Below are positions 7,974 through 17,872 of a stretch of 64,000 bases of DNA, piece after piece. Numbering within the stretch: position 1 is the stretch's first letter; each line of letters starts with the position of its first letter. The translations under genes were made by a program, and so were the position numbers. The notes beneath the pieces are model-generated. The model worked only from the letters and a program-made list of their open reading frames with translations. It had not been told where the DNA came from and did no database searches. The DNA lies in contig NZ_BCVH01000008.1 of the NCBI RefSeq assembly GCF_001591645.1, positions 124,001-188,000 of the forward strand, given 5' to 3'. Origin of the DNA: Robertmurraya korlensis NBRC 107688. GTDB taxonomy: Bacteria; Bacillota; Bacilli; Bacillales; Cytobacillaceae.

Positions 7974-9266
7974 ATGAAATTTCCTAAAGAACCAATTAAG
8001 TATAAATTATATGATGAATCAATTATTCACGATGAAAGTAAGTGGAATATCAACAATGCTCATGACCCAGCTAGCTTCAAGGATGGCGATACCTATTATG
8101 TATTTTCGACTGATGCGAAATATGGTGGACCTGCAACTGGTGGGGTTCAAATAAGGAAATCAAAGGATTTAGTAGAATGGGAATTTGTCGGTCATGCGTT
8201 TGATGAAATTCCAAAAGATGCTTACGATTGGACGGGGGCTAAGGGTCTCTGGGCACCGGAAGTAGCCAAGTTCGGTGACACCTACTATCTGTACTATGCC
8301 GCTTCACAATTCGGAAAAACTCAGTCGTTTATTGGAGTTGCAACAAGTCATAGTATTGAAGGGCCATGGCAGGATCAAGGAGAGGTAGTGAAATCGCAGC
8401 AGGATGTACCTGGGCCCAACGCGATTGATCCGAATATTACGTTTGACCGTGATGGAAATCCGTGGTTAGTCTATGGAAGCTTCTTTGGTGGATTGTATGT
8501 TTTCCCTGTTGATCCGGCAACAGGGAAAAAACGCGCAGGAAGTGAAGAAACACTAGTTGCAAAAAGGCATACCAGTGTAGAGGCTGCGATTGAAGGACCT
8601 TATATTGTCTATCATCCTGAGTTTGATGAATATTACTTATTCGTTTCCTATGATTCGTTATTTAAGAATTATCATATTCGCGTGGGAAGGTCTCATTCTA
8701 TTGAGGGTCCTTATCTTGACTATGATGGGAATGAAATGACCAATTTAGAACTTCCACCAAACGAAGTAGGAATGAAGATATTAGGTGGATATAAATTTGG
8801 CGATAAGGAAGGCTGGATTGCACCGGGTCATAATTCGGTTTTACAAGATGGTGATAACTATTATATCGTTCATCATGCAAGAGGAGAGAAGGATCCCCAT
8901 TGGCATTACTTACATGTGAGAAAGATTGTATGGACTGAGGATGGTTGGCCACTCGTTTCTCCTGAAAGATATGCGGGTGAAGAGGAACAGCCAGTTGATC
9001 CGGAACTTATGTATGGAAATTGGGAATATATTTGGATGGATAAAAATGAACATGAACTGATTCCTTCGCGTTCTATCACACTTCCTGCTAAGGGTGAAGG
9101 GGTATGGGAGTATAAAAAAGACAATATTTTTGAAGTTCATTTGGACGAAAGACTTTGTGAGATTATCATATTACCAGCTTGGGATTGGGAGAATTGGAAT
9201 CCAACACTTGTCTTTACGGGGAAAGATAAACAGGGAAATGTCATCATTGGAAAAAAAGTAGAGTAG
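7974..9266 (+). CDS. cytoplasmic GH43 arabinanase-like enzyme
   Basis: This 430-residue GH43 enzyme parallels the preceding one through both the beta-propeller and the C-terminal barrel (LPAWDWENWNPTLVFTGK) but has no signal peptide, so it probably acts on imported oligosaccharides. Landmarks are AHDPASFKDGDTYYVFSTD, NAIDPNITF and AIEGPYIVY. I prefer ATG 7974 over GTG 7965 because GGAG lies ten bases before the ATG but only one base before the GTG. The gene follows its paralogue by five bases, pointing to tandem duplication with split localisation. Whether it is endo- or exo-acting cannot be read from the sequence. Confidence 0.85.
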   Translation: MKFPKEPIKYKLYDESIIHDESKWNINNAHDPASFKDGDTYYVFSTDAKYGGPATGGVQIRKSKDLVEWEFVGHAFDEIPKDAYDWTGAKGLWAPEVAKFGDTYYLYYAASQFGKTQSFIGVATSHSIEGPWQDQGEVVKSQQDVPGPNAIDPNITFDRDGNPWLVYGSFFGGLYVFPVDPATGKKRAGSEETLVAKRHTSVEAAIEGPYIVYHPEFDEYYLFVSYDSLFKNYHIRVGRSHSIEGPYLDYDGNEMTNLELPPNEVGMKILGGYKFGDKEGWIAPGHNSVLQDGDNYYIVHHARGEKDPHWHYLHVRKIVWTEDGWPLVSPERYAGEEEQPVDPELMYGNWEYIWMDKNEHELIPSRSITLPAKGEGVWEYKKDNIFEVHLDERLCEIIILPAWDWENWNPTLVFTGKDKQGNVIIGKKVE

Positions 9267-9284
9267 TAGATGGGAGTGGAGGAA

Positions 9285-11534
9285 ATGGAGGTAAAAGCAT
9301 TTAAGTTAAATCGTGTAAAGGTTACTGGTGGACCACTTAAAGCGGCGATGGAATTAAATAAGGAGTATCTATTGCAACTTGAACCTGACCGGTTACTCTC
9401 CCGTTTTAGAGAGTATGCAGGTTTAGAGCCAAAGGCTGAAAATTACGATGGTTGGGAAGCACAAGGGATATCGGGGCATACTCTTGGACACTACTTGTCT
9501 GGTTGTGCGATGATGTTTGCTTCTACAGAGGATGAGAGATTTTTAGATCGTGTGAATTATATAGTAGAAGAGTTAGCGGAATGTCAAATTGCGAATGGCA
9601 ATGGGTATGTTGGAGGTGTGCCACGTGGAAAAGAGCTGTTTGAGGAAATAAAATCAGGTGACATTCGCTCGCAAGGTTTTGATTTAAACGGTGGCTGGGT
9701 TCCTTTGTATTCTATTCATAAAGTATTTGCAGGATTAAGAGATGCCTTTCATTTAGCAAATAGTAAAAAGGCGCTTCAAGTAGAAGAGAAACTAGGTTTG
9801 TGGTTAGTAGACATTTTTTCTTATTTAACGCATGAGCAAATACAAGCCGTTTTACATTGTGAATTTGGTGGTATGTCCGAGGTGTTAGCGGACTTAGCTG
9901 TTGATACAGGAGATGATCGTTTCTGGAGTTTATCCGAGCAATTTCATCATGAAGAGGTACTCAATCCTCTCGCAAATGGATTGGATCAATTAGCAGGGAG
10001 ACATGCAAATACACAGATTCCAAAAATAGTAGGGGCTGCCCGTCAGTACGAGGTCTCTCAGAATGAATCATACCGAACGATTGCTGAATTTTTTTGGAAC
10101 CAAGTCACCAGCCACCATTCCTATGTTATTGGTGGAAATAGTATGAATGAACATTTTGGAGAGCCAAACAAGTTAAGTGATCGACTTGGTGCGTTTACTT
10201 GTGAAACTTGTAATTCGTACAACATGCTAAAGCTGACAAAACATCTATTTCAATGGAATCCTTTAGCGATTCAGGGAGATTTTTATGAGCGGGTTTTATA
10301 CAATCACATACTAGCGTCTCAGCATCCAACTGAAGGAACAGTTACGTATTTTGTCTCACTCGATATGGGCGGTCACAAAGTATACAATTCAAAGTTTAAT
10401 GATTTTACCTGTTGTGTTGGGTCTGGAATGGAGAATCACTCAAGCTATGGAAATAATATCTATTTCTATGGGGAGAACTCATTGTATATTAATCAGTATA
10501 TTCCATCGAAGCTAGACTGGACGGAGATGGGGGTCACGCTTCAGCAATCTACTGATTATCCCAATAATGGAAGAGTAACTTTAACAATCGATTGTGAGAA
10601 TTCGAAGGAATTTGCTCTTTCGGTTCGGTACCCATATTGGGCAGAACAAGGAATGTGTGTTTATGTGAACGGGGAAATGTATCTTCATAACAACAAGCCT
10701 TCGAGTTTCATTACGATTGAACGAACTTGGCAGCAGGGAGACACGATTGAATTAGTCATGCCCATGACCCTACGACTAGAGAAGATGAACGATAACCCGA
10801 ATCGAATTGCCTTTATGAGTGGTCCTCTTGTGTTGGCAGGGGATCTAGGCTCGATAAATGAGGAAGGAAAATCGAAGGACTTGCTGTTTACACCTGTGCT
10901 TGTGACCAATCATTCTACGATCACAAATTATGTAAAGTCAGTTGCTGAAAAGAATCATCAGTACATTATGGAGAAAATTGGCTACCCAAGAAACGTGGAA
11001 CTGTATCCTTTCTATTTAATGCATGACCGAAGTACAACTGTATATTGGGATGTTTTTTCCGAAAGTGAGTGGCAACAGACCGAACTAGCATATAAAACTT
11101 CTCTTGAAAAAGAACGTGAACTTCAGCAAAAAACCGTTGATTTTTTCCAACCTGGTGAAATGCAGCCAGAACGAGATCATGATTTTGAGGGAGAACATGT
11201 TGGATTAGGTGTTGAGTCGAATCGGAAGTATAGAGATACATGGCCAAGTGGGTATTTTACTTTCTTATTAACGGTAGATTCCGAGGCATCACAATCGCTA
11301 ATTGTTATGTATACACAAGAAATTGAAACGAAGAGGTCCTTTGATTTAAGTATAGATGGGTATCTGTTGAAAGAGGGAGTAATAGAACTAGAGGAAATGA
11401 ACAAGTTTGTACTTGTACGGTATGAGATTCCTCGTTCGGTAACAGAGAACAAGACAAGTGCACGAATCCAATTTAAGGCACATGAAGGCTATAAAGTGCC
11501 GAAAGTATTTGCTGTCCGTATGATAAAGAACTGA
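9285..11534 (+). CDS. GH127 beta-L-arabinofuranosidase
   Basis: This is a cytoplasmic enzyme of GH127 (former DUF1680), which releases L-arabinose from beta-linked arabinofuranosides. Family landmarks include the early EAQGISGHTLGHYLSGCA region and the zinc/nucleophile cysteines. CETC gives E307 and C309, and the CC pair is C376-C377, matching the Glu-Cys3 zinc site with cysteine nucleophile known for the Bifidobacterium enzyme. At about 749 residues it is longer than the roughly 650 of that enzyme, with an extra C-terminal beta domain. ATG 9285 is preferred to ATG 9270 because GGAGTGGAGG lies between them. It ends the hydrolase gene row. Confidence 0.9.
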   Translation: MEVKAFKLNRVKVTGGPLKAAMELNKEYLLQLEPDRLLSRFREYAGLEPKAENYDGWEAQGISGHTLGHYLSGCAMMFASTEDERFLDRVNYIVEELAECQIANGNGYVGGVPRGKELFEEIKSGDIRSQGFDLNGGWVPLYSIHKVFAGLRDAFHLANSKKALQVEEKLGLWLVDIFSYLTHEQIQAVLHCEFGGMSEVLADLAVDTGDDRFWSLSEQFHHEEVLNPLANGLDQLAGRHANTQIPKIVGAARQYEVSQNESYRTIAEFFWNQVTSHHSYVIGGNSMNEHFGEPNKLSDRLGAFTCETCNSYNMLKLTKHLFQWNPLAIQGDFYERVLYNHILASQHPTEGTVTYFVSLDMGGHKVYNSKFNDFTCCVGSGMENHSSYGNNIYFYGENSLYINQYIPSKLDWTEMGVTLQQSTDYPNNGRVTLTIDCENSKEFALSVRYPYWAEQGMCVYVNGEMYLHNNKPSSFITIERTWQQGDTIELVMPMTLRLEKMNDNPNRIAFMSGPLVLAGDLGSINEEGKSKDLLFTPVLVTNHSTITNYVKSVAEKNHQYIMEKIGYPRNVELYPFYLMHDRSTTVYWDVFSESEWQQTELAYKTSLEKERELQQKTVDFFQPGEMQPERDHDFEGEHVGLGVESNRKYRDTWPSGYFTFLLTVDSEASQSLIVMYTQEIETKRSFDLSIDGYLLKEGVIELEEMNKFVLVRYEIPRSVTENKTSARIQFKAHEGYKVPKVFAVRMIKN

Positions 11535-11584
11535 TTTTTAAACAATTTTGTCAAATAAACTTAAATATTTTTTAATAAATACCA

Positions 11585-11612
11585 TTGAAAAAATAAGGAT
11601 AGGTGGTACAAT
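11585..11612 (+). promoter_or_regulatory. sigma-A promoter of the araB operon
   Basis: TTGAAA (-35) and TACAAT (-10, 11607-11612) are separated by 16 bases. The first AraR box begins about five bases beyond the expected start point. Confidence 0.7.
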
Positions 11613-11623
11613 CAAGTTAAAGG

Positions 11624-11636
11624 TTATGCGTACAAG
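11624..11636. promoter_or_regulatory. AraR operator 1 of the araB operon
   Basis: TTATGCGTACAAG is the exact reverse complement of the second box 87 bases downstream and fits the AraR core. It overlaps the early transcribed region. Confidence 0.75.
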
Positions 11637-11710
11637 TTGAGAGGGAATAGATTAAAAACAGTCAACTTGTAAGGTTGATTGTAAAGGATTACATATAAAA
11701 TCCAACTCAT

Positions 11711-11723
11711 CTTGTACGCATAA
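11711..11723. promoter_or_regulatory. AraR operator 2 of the araB operon
   Basis: CTTGTACGCATAA mirrors operator 1. The 87-base offset is about eight helical turns, suited to DNA looping between AraR dimers as known for the B. subtilis ara operon. Confidence 0.75.
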
Positions 11724-11760
11724 CATTATATTCTAAGCAGGGAAAGTTACAATTTAATCC

Positions 11761-11799
11761 GATGATGATTGAAAAGTCAAACCTCGGATCATCTTTTTT
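11761..11799 (+). terminator. weak terminator-like hairpin in the araB leader
   Basis: GATGAT (11761-11766) pairs with ATCATC (11788-11793), with an inner TTGA/TCAA pairing, and is followed by six T residues. The stem is interrupted, so it may be an attenuator or coincidence. Confidence 0.35.
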
Positions 11800-11806
11800 A
11801 CCTTAT

Positions 11807-11820
11807 TGTAAACGCATTCT
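11807..11820. promoter_or_regulatory. cre-like site before araB
   Basis: TGTAAACGCATTCT fits the CcpA cre consensus except near its 3' end. It lies about 190 bases past the promoter, compatible with roadblock repression. Confidence 0.4.
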
Positions 11821-11841
11821 TTCTAAGGCAGGGTGATGAAA

Positions 11842-13536
11842 ATGGTTAAGTATTCAATTGGTGTTGATTATGGAACACAGTCGGGAAGAGCAGTACTTGT
11901 CGAGATTGGAACAGGCAAGGAAGTAGCAACCGCTGTTAAACCCTATACACATGGTGTGATGGATGAGTTTTTACCAGATGGAACGACGAAGTTAGAGCAC
12001 GACTGGGCACTTCAGCATCCAACAGATTATTTAGAAGTTTTACAGATTACGATTCCAGAAGTGTTAGAGAAAGCTCAAGTTTCACCTGAGGATGTAGTTG
12101 GGGTAGGGATTGATTTTACGGCTTGTACGGTATTACCAATTGATAAATTCGGAACTCCGTTATGCTTAAAGCCAGAATATCGTGCAAATCCACATAGCTA
12201 TGTCAAGTTATGGAAACATCATGCAGCACAGGATGAAGCCAATCGTTTGAATGAAATTGCTGAACAGCGTGGGGAAGCATTCCTAAAGCGTTATGGTGGA
12301 AAGATCTCCTCCGAGTGGATGGTTCCAAAGGTATGGCAAATCCTTAATGAGGCACCGGATATTTATGAAGCGGCGGATCAAATTTTAGAAGCAACAGACT
12401 GGGTCATTTACCAGTTAACAGGTGAAATTAACCGTAATAGCTGTACGGCTGGATATAAAGCCATCTGGCATAAGCAAGAAGGATATCCTTCGAAGGATTT
12501 CTTTAAAGCACTAGATCCTAGGTTAGAAAATGTAGTGGAAGAAAAGCTATCTACTAAAATACTTCCAATTGGTGCTAAAGCAGGAGAAATTACGGAAGCT
12601 GCTGCCAAGCTTACAGGGTTAAAACCTGGCACAGCTGTAGCAGTTGCAAACGTGGATGCACACGTGGCAGTCCCAGCTGTAGGTATCACGGAAGCTGGAA
12701 AACTATTAATGATTATGGGAACGTCAACTTGTCATATTTTACTAGGAGAAGAAGAACGAATTGTTCCGGGTATGTGTGGTGTCGTTGAGGATGGTGTTCT
12801 TCCTGGCTTTATGGGATATGAGGCAGGGCAATCTTGTGTGGGTGATCATTTTGAGTGGTTTACAGAAAACTGTGTACCTGAAAGCTACCATGATGAGGCG
12901 AATGCAAAAGGAGTTAACATTCACCAGTTGCTCACTGAAAAGGCAAGCCAGCTGAATGTGGGGCAAAGTGGACTACTTGCTCTAGATTGGTGGAACGGAA
13001 ATCGTTCAACTCTTGTGGACGCAGACTTAACAGGTGTTTTATTAGGAGCAACCCTTCTAACAAAGCCAGAAGAAATTTACCGAGCACTAATTGAAGCAAC
13101 AGCGTATGGCACTAGAATGATTGTTGAGACATTTAGAGAAAATGGTGTACCAGTGAATGAAGTATACGCAGCTGGTGGTATTGCTGAGAAAAACTCATTG
13201 ATGATGCAAATTTATTCTGATGTTTTAAATATGGATATTAAAATCTCTGCTTCATCTCAGACACCTGCACTTGGTTCTGCGATGTTTGGAGCCGTTGCAG
13301 CAGGAAAAGAGCGCGGAGGTTATGACACCATCACTGATGCAGCAAATGAAATGGGCCGAGTGAAGGATGAGTATTACCAACCGAAGCTTAAGAATGCAGC
13401 TGTTTATAATGTGTTATACAGCGAGTATGCTCGCCTTTATGACTACTTCGGTCGCGGAGAGAACAATGTCATGAAAACGTTGAAAAAGCTTAAGAATGCT
13501 AGTTCCTCAGAAAAGAAGGAGGAAACAGTATGCTAG
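11842..13536 (+). CDS. araB: L-ribulokinase AraB
   Basis: AraB phosphorylates L-ribulose to L-ribulose 5-phosphate using ATP. The FGGY-kinase phosphate-1 motif [12 protein letters not shown] lies at the N-terminus and the second nucleotide-binding segment [11 protein letters not shown] near residue 300. The length of about 564 residues is normal for the bacterial enzyme. I chose ATG 11842 because AAGGCAGGG lies eight bases upstream; GTG 11833 and ATG 11836 are too close to it. araD overlaps its end by seven bases, indicating translational coupling. Confidence 0.95.
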   Translation: MVKYSIGVDYGTQSGRAVLVEIGTGKEVATAVKPYTHGVMDEFLPDGTTKLEHDWALQHPTDYLEVLQITIPEVLEKAQVSPEDVVGVGIDFTACTVLPIDKFGTPLCLKPEYRANPHSYVKLWKHHAAQDEANRLNEIAEQRGEAFLKRYGGKISSEWMVPKVWQILNEAPDIYEAADQILEATDWVIYQLTGEINRNSCTAGYKAIWHKQEGYPSKDFFKALDPRLENVVEEKLSTKILPIGAKAGEITEAAAKLTGLKPGTAVAVANVDAHVAVPAVGITEAGKLLMIMGTSTCHILLGEEERIVPGMCGVVEDGVLPGFMGYEAGQSCVGDHFEWFTENCVPESYHDEANAKGVNIHQLLTEKASQLNVGQSGLLALDWWNGNRSTLVDADLTGVLLGATLLTKPEEIYRALIEATAYGTRMIVETFRENGVPVNEVYAAGGIAEKNSLMMQIYSDVLNMDIKISASSQTPALGSAMFGAVAAGKERGGYDTITDAANEMGRVKDEYYQPKLKNAAVYNVLYSEYARLYDYFGRGENNVMKTLKKLKNASSSEKKEETVC

Positions 13537-14225
13537 AACAACTAAAGCAAGAGGTGTTACAGGCCAATTTAGACCTTCCGAGGCATGGCTTAGTAACTTT
13601 CACTTGGGGCAATGTGAGTGGTATTGATCGGGATGAAAATCTGGTGGTCATAAAGCCAAGTGGTATACCGTACGAGGAGTTAAAAGCAGAAGACCTCGTA
13701 GTTGTTGATCTAGAAGGAAATATCGTTGAAGGTAATTTACGACCTTCTTCAGATACTCCCACTCATCTAGCGCTATATCGTGCATTTCCTTCTATTGGGG
13801 GAATCGTTCATACTCACTCCCCTTGGGCTACAAGTTGGGCTCAAGCAGGGCGTTCCATCCCAGCTTTAGGAACAACACATGCGGATTATTTTTACGGAGA
13901 AATTCCATGTACAAGAGAGATGACAAAAGAAGAAATTGATCGTGCCTACGAGCTGGAAACGGGCAATGTTATTATCGAGACTTTCGCAGTTGGAGGAATC
14001 GATCCAGTCGCCATTCCAGGGGTACTAGTGGCAAACCATGCACCGTTTAGCTGGGGGAAGGATGCACACCAGGCGGTACATAATGCAGTGGTTCTTGAGG
14101 AAGTGGCTAAAATGGCACTGCAAGCGTATCAGTTAAACCCAGGTGTTCGCCCGATTGCACAAGCTATCCTAGATAAACACTATTTACGTAAGCATGGAGC
14201 AAAGGCGTATTACGGACAAAAATAA
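13530..14225 (+). CDS. araD: L-ribulose-5-phosphate 4-epimerase AraD
   Basis: AraD converts L-ribulose 5-phosphate to D-xylulose 5-phosphate, linking arabinose to the pentose phosphate pathway. It is a class II aldolase-fold zinc enzyme. The metal ligands appear in [12 protein letters not shown] and the later [10 protein letters not shown], with SSDTPTH as the substrate-phosphate loop. The 231-residue length is normal. Its ATG overlaps the end of araB, with AAAGAAGGAGG inside araB as the ribosome site. The AraR-like box that follows separates it from araA. Confidence 0.95.
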   Translation: MLEQLKQEVLQANLDLPRHGLVTFTWGNVSGIDRDENLVVIKPSGIPYEELKAEDLVVVDLEGNIVEGNLRPSSDTPTHLALYRAFPSIGGIVHTHSPWATSWAQAGRSIPALGTTHADYFYGEIPCTREMTKEEIDRAYELETGNVIIETFAVGGIDPVAIPGVLVANHAPFSWGKDAHQAVHNAVVLEEVAKMALQAYQLNPGVRPIAQAILDKHYLRKHGAKAYYGQK

Positions 14226-14231
14226 CATTAC

Positions 14232-14243
14232 TTGTACGTATAA
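14232..14243. promoter_or_regulatory. AraR operator between araD and araA
   Basis: TTGTACGTATAA is the exact reverse complement of the box before araR. I see no strong promoter next to it, so it may act as a transcriptional roadblock inside the operon or serve a weak araA promoter. Confidence 0.6.
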
Positions 14244-14296
14244 CTTGTTTATTTCTATGATTCTACCAATACATTTTCTATTTAGGGGGATTTACC

Positions 14297-15775
14297 TTGT
14301 TAACGACAAAAGCTTATGAATTTTGGTTTATTACAGGAAGTCAATTATTGTACGGAGAAGAAGTGTTAAAAGCAGTGGAAAGTAACTCACGTGCCATTGT
14401 AGAAGGCTTAGATGCAGATGTTCCTTACAAACTAGTATTTAAATCTGTTGTAAAAGACGCAGATGCCATCCGTAAAGTGATGCTAGAAGCGAATGCGGAC
14501 GATAATTGTGCAGGTATTATCACTTGGATGCATACATTCTCTCCTTCAAAAATGTGGATTGCAGGGTTATCGGCATTACAAAAGCCATTCCTGCACCTTG
14601 CTACACAATTTAACCGTGATATTCCATGGGATTCGATTGATATGGATTTCATGAACTTAAACCAATCAGCGCATGGTGACCGTGAGCATGGATTCATTAC
14701 AAGTAGATTAAATGTTAAGCGTAAGGTGGTTGTAGGCCACTGGGAAAACCAAGAGGTAAAAGAGCGCGTAGGAAGCTGGATGAGAACAGCAGCAGCTTAT
14801 TCAGAAAGCCAGAACTTGAAGGTTGCTCGTTTCGGAGACAATATGCGTCAAGTGGCAGTTACTGAAGGCGACAAGGTTGAGGCACAAATTAAATTTGGTT
14901 GGACAGTGAATGGATATGGTGTAGGTGACCTTGTTCAACGAATGAATGATGTCTCTGAACAAGAACTTGACCAACTAATGGCTGAATATGAAGAAAAATA
15001 TACAATCGTTCCAGAAGGATTAACGGATGGTCCTGTTAGAGAATCTATTCGTTACCAAGCAAGAATTGAACTAGGAATGAAGGCGTTCTTAGAAGAAGGT
15101 GGTTATTCAGCTTTCACCACTACATTTGAAGATCTTCACGGTATGCGTCAGCTACCAGGCTTAGCTGTTCAACGATTAATGGAACAAGGGTACGGCTTTG
15201 CGGGTGAAGGGGATTGGAAAACGGCTGCATTGGTACGTTTAATGAAGATTATTGCTGGAAATGAGCAAACATCATTCATGGAAGATTACACATACCATTT
15301 TGAGCCAGGAAATGAAATGGTCCTTGGTGCACATATGCTAGAAGTATGCCCAACGATATCTGCTACACGTCCTAGAATTGAAGTTCATCCGTTAGGTATT
15401 GGTGGTAAGGAAGATCCTGCAAGAATCGTGTTTGATGGAATGGGTGGTTTAGCGCTAAATGCTTCTATCATTGACTTAGGGCACCGTTTCCGCCTTCTAG
15501 TGAATGAAGTGGATGCAGTTCAGCTGGAAAAAGAAATGCCAAACCTTCCAGTGGCACGAGTACTTTGGAAAACTCAACCTTCTCTAAGCCAAGCGGTTGA
15601 AAACTGGATTCAAGCTGGAGGAGCTCATCATACTTGCTATTCTTACAAGGTCACAACAGAACAATTAAGAGACTTTGCTGAGCTAACAGGTATTGAAATG
15701 GTTGTCATTAATAACGATACAAAAACAAATGACTTTAACAATGAATTACGCTGGAACGAAGTTATTTACCGATAA
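14297..15775 (+). CDS. araA: L-arabinose isomerase AraA
   Basis: AraA isomerises L-arabinose to L-ribulose, the first catabolic step, using a divalent metal. The N-terminal [14 protein letters not shown], the central [12 protein letters not shown] and the metal-site region [12 protein letters not shown] are all conserved, and the 492-residue length is within a few residues of B. subtilis AraA. It starts with TTG, with AGGGGGA six bases upstream. Unlike the B. subtilis araABD order, here araA follows araB and araD. A tetraloop hairpin separates it from the transketolase gene. Confidence 0.96.
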   Translation: MLTTKAYEFWFITGSQLLYGEEVLKAVESNSRAIVEGLDADVPYKLVFKSVVKDADAIRKVMLEANADDNCAGIITWMHTFSPSKMWIAGLSALQKPFLHLATQFNRDIPWDSIDMDFMNLNQSAHGDREHGFITSRLNVKRKVVVGHWENQEVKERVGSWMRTAAAYSESQNLKVARFGDNMRQVAVTEGDKVEAQIKFGWTVNGYGVGDLVQRMNDVSEQELDQLMAEYEEKYTIVPEGLTDGPVRESIRYQARIELGMKAFLEEGGYSAFTTTFEDLHGMRQLPGLAVQRLMEQGYGFAGEGDWKTAALVRLMKIIAGNEQTSFMEDYTYHFEPGNEMVLGAHMLEVCPTISATRPRIEVHPLGIGGKEDPARIVFDGMGGLALNASIIDLGHRFRLLVNEVDAVQLEKEMPNLPVARVLWKTQPSLSQAVENWIQAGGAHHTCYSYKVTTEQLRDFAELTGIEMVVINNDTKTNDFNNELRWNEVIYR

Positions 15776-15794
15776 AAATCTAATAAATCTAGGT

Positions 15795-15818
15795 GGGGCT
15801 ATTAGAAATAATAGCCTC
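15795..15818 (+). other. GAAA-tetraloop hairpin between araA and tkt
   Basis: A ten-pair stem (one G-U pair) is capped by a GAAA tetraloop and lacks a U-tract. It is probably an mRNA-stabilising or processing element rather than a terminator. Confidence 0.6.
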
Positions 15819-15845
15819 CAATTGTAAGAAAGAGGAGGAACACCC

Positions 15846-17861
15846 TTGAATAAAACAGTTGATAAACAAACAGTAGAGCATGTAGCTGTCAATGCGATTC
15901 GTACACTAGCCATTGACGCAATCGAAAAAGCGAAATCAGGTCACCCAGGTATGCCAATGGGAATGGCTCCTGCAGGTCATGTGTTATGGTCAAAGATTAT
16001 GAATTACAACCCAGCAAACCCTACATGGTTTAATCGTGACCGCTTTGTCCTATCGGCAGGACACGGGTCGATGCTGTTGTATAGTCTTTTACATTTAAGT
16101 GGCTATGATGTTTCCTTGGAAGATCTTAAGCAATTTAGACAATGGGGAAGCAAAACACCTGGTCACCCTGAATTCGGGCATACACCAGGTATAGATGCAA
16201 CAACAGGTCCATTAGGTCAAGGAATTGCGATGGGTGTAGGAATGGCAATGGCGGAGGCTCACTTATCTTCTGTTTATAATAGGGAAGGGTTCTCGCTAGT
16301 TAACCACTATACATATGCCATTTGTGGCGACGGTGATTTGATGGAAGGTGTTTCAGCGGAAGCTGCTTCTCTTGCTGGTCATTTAAAGCTAGGTAAATTA
16401 GTTGTTATATATGATTCTAACAATATTACATTAGATGGAGAGGCGCATCTATCATTCTCCGAAGATGTTCAAAAGAGATTTGAAGCGTATGGCTGGCAAG
16501 TGCTTCGAGTAGAAGAGGAGAATAATCTAGAGGCGATTGAACTAGCCTTATTAGAAGCAAAAAAGGATACAACTCAACCTACCTTGATTGAAGTAAAGAC
16601 AACACTAGGATATGGAAGTCCGAACAAAGGTGGGAAGTCTGGACATCAAGGGACGCACGGATCTCCACTCGGAGTAGAAGAGGTCAAATTAACGAAGGAA
16701 TTTCTAGGCTGGCCACAGGAAGATTTCTTTGTACCTGAAGAAGTAAGGGAATATTGGAATGAGGTTAAAGAACGTGGAATCGTGGCTAATCAAGAATGGG
16801 ATGCCTTGTTGAGTCAATATAAGGAAACTTATCCTGAACTAGCTATTCAACTGGAGCGAGACTTGAAAGGTGAGCTACCAGAAGGTTGGGATCAAAACGT
16901 CCCTGTGTATGAAAAAGGCTCTTCTGTTTCAACACGAATTGCCTCTGGTCAGGTGTTAAACGGTTTAGCCCAAAGAATACCAAATGTATTTGGCGGATCA
17001 GCTGACTTAGAGTCGTCCACTATGACGCACCTAAAGGACTTGGGAAGATTCTCAAGCGAAAGTTACGAAGGTCGTAATGTGTATTTTGGTGTAAGAGAGT
17101 TCGCCATGGGAGCGGCAGTCAATGGAATGGCGCTGCACGGAGGAGTAAGACCTTTTGGTTCAACCTTCTTTGTTTTCTCAGACTACTTAAAACCAGCTAT
17201 TCGACTATCTGCTCTTATGAATCTTCCAGCTATTTTTGTATTTACTCACGATAGTATTTTTGTAGGGGAAGATGGTTCAACACATGAGCCAATTGAGCAA
17301 TTATCCGCGCTTAGAGGAATTCCTAATGTAACAGTCCTTCGACCAGCAGATGCAAACGAAACGGCAGCAGCGTGGAAATATGCGGTGCAAAATCAAGAAG
17401 GTCCTGTTGTGCTTGTGTTAACTCGACAAAACCTAACTGTAAATATTGATGCTGATACAGCGAACGAAGAAATAGCAAAAGGTGCATATATTGCGGCAGA
17501 TGCTGACAAAGAGATTCCAACGGTTCAACTACTGGCTACAGGGTCTGAGGTAAACCTAGCCCTCCAAGTAAAGTCAGAACTAGACAATGAAGGAATTTCA
17601 GCTCGAGTGATTAGCATGCCTTCTTGGGAGTTGTTTAATAAGCAATCAAGAGAATATCAAAATTCAATTTTGTCACCTGACAGCAAGCTTGATGTTGCCA
17701 TTGAACTGGGTTCTCCATTAGGTTGGGCACAGTATGTAGGAAGAGACGGCTTAATCATTGGGATTCCAACATTCGGCGCATCAGCACCTGGAGATAAAAT
17801 TGCAAAAGAATATGGCTTTACGGCAGAAAGCATCGTAAATAAAATTAAGGCACGTCTTTAG
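15846..17861 (+). CDS. tkt: transketolase, operon-borne
   Basis: Transketolase moves two-carbon ketol units between pentose and triose/hexose phosphates, removing the xylulose 5-phosphate made by AraA/B/D. The thiamine diphosphate motif begins GDGDLMEG and continues to DSNNITLDG; the central pyrimidine domain shows [12 protein letters not shown] and the [17 protein letters not shown] active-site loop. The length of 671 residues is full. The TTG start follows GAGGAGG. Its place inside the arabinose operon suggests a substrate-induced second copy beside a housekeeping transketolase; that other copy is not visible here. Confidence 0.95.
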   Translation: MNKTVDKQTVEHVAVNAIRTLAIDAIEKAKSGHPGMPMGMAPAGHVLWSKIMNYNPANPTWFNRDRFVLSAGHGSMLLYSLLHLSGYDVSLEDLKQFRQWGSKTPGHPEFGHTPGIDATTGPLGQGIAMGVGMAMAEAHLSSVYNREGFSLVNHYTYAICGDGDLMEGVSAEAASLAGHLKLGKLVVIYDSNNITLDGEAHLSFSEDVQKRFEAYGWQVLRVEEENNLEAIELALLEAKKDTTQPTLIEVKTTLGYGSPNKGGKSGHQGTHGSPLGVEEVKLTKEFLGWPQEDFFVPEEVREYWNEVKERGIVANQEWDALLSQYKETYPELAIQLERDLKGELPEGWDQNVPVYEKGSSVSTRIASGQVLNGLAQRIPNVFGGSADLESSTMTHLKDLGRFSSESYEGRNVYFGVREFAMGAAVNGMALHGGVRPFGSTFFVFSDYLKPAIRLSALMNLPAIFVFTHDSIFVGEDGSTHEPIEQLSALRGIPNVTVLRPADANETAAAWKYAVQNQEGPVVLVLTRQNLTVNIDADTANEEIAKGAYIAADADKEIPTVQLLATGSEVNLALQVKSELDNEGISARVISMPSWELFNKQSREYQNSILSPDSKLDVAIELGSPLGWAQYVGRDGLIIGIPTFGASAPGDKIAKEYGFTAESIVNKIKARL

Positions 17862-17872
17862 GAGGTAAATCC

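Larger units (their letters stand above)
11535..11841. other. araB control region
   Basis: These 307 bases hold no gene. They contain a sigma-A promoter, a mirror-image pair of AraR boxes, a terminator-like hairpin and a cre-like site (all listed separately). A nine-base inverted repeat, ACAAGTTGA (11632-11640) with TCAACTTGT (11662-11670), overlaps the first AraR box. Confidence 0.8.

Noticed and set aside
15795-15818. Terminator between araA and tkt
   Set aside because: The hairpin is strong but has no T-tract, so it is recorded as an mRNA element instead.
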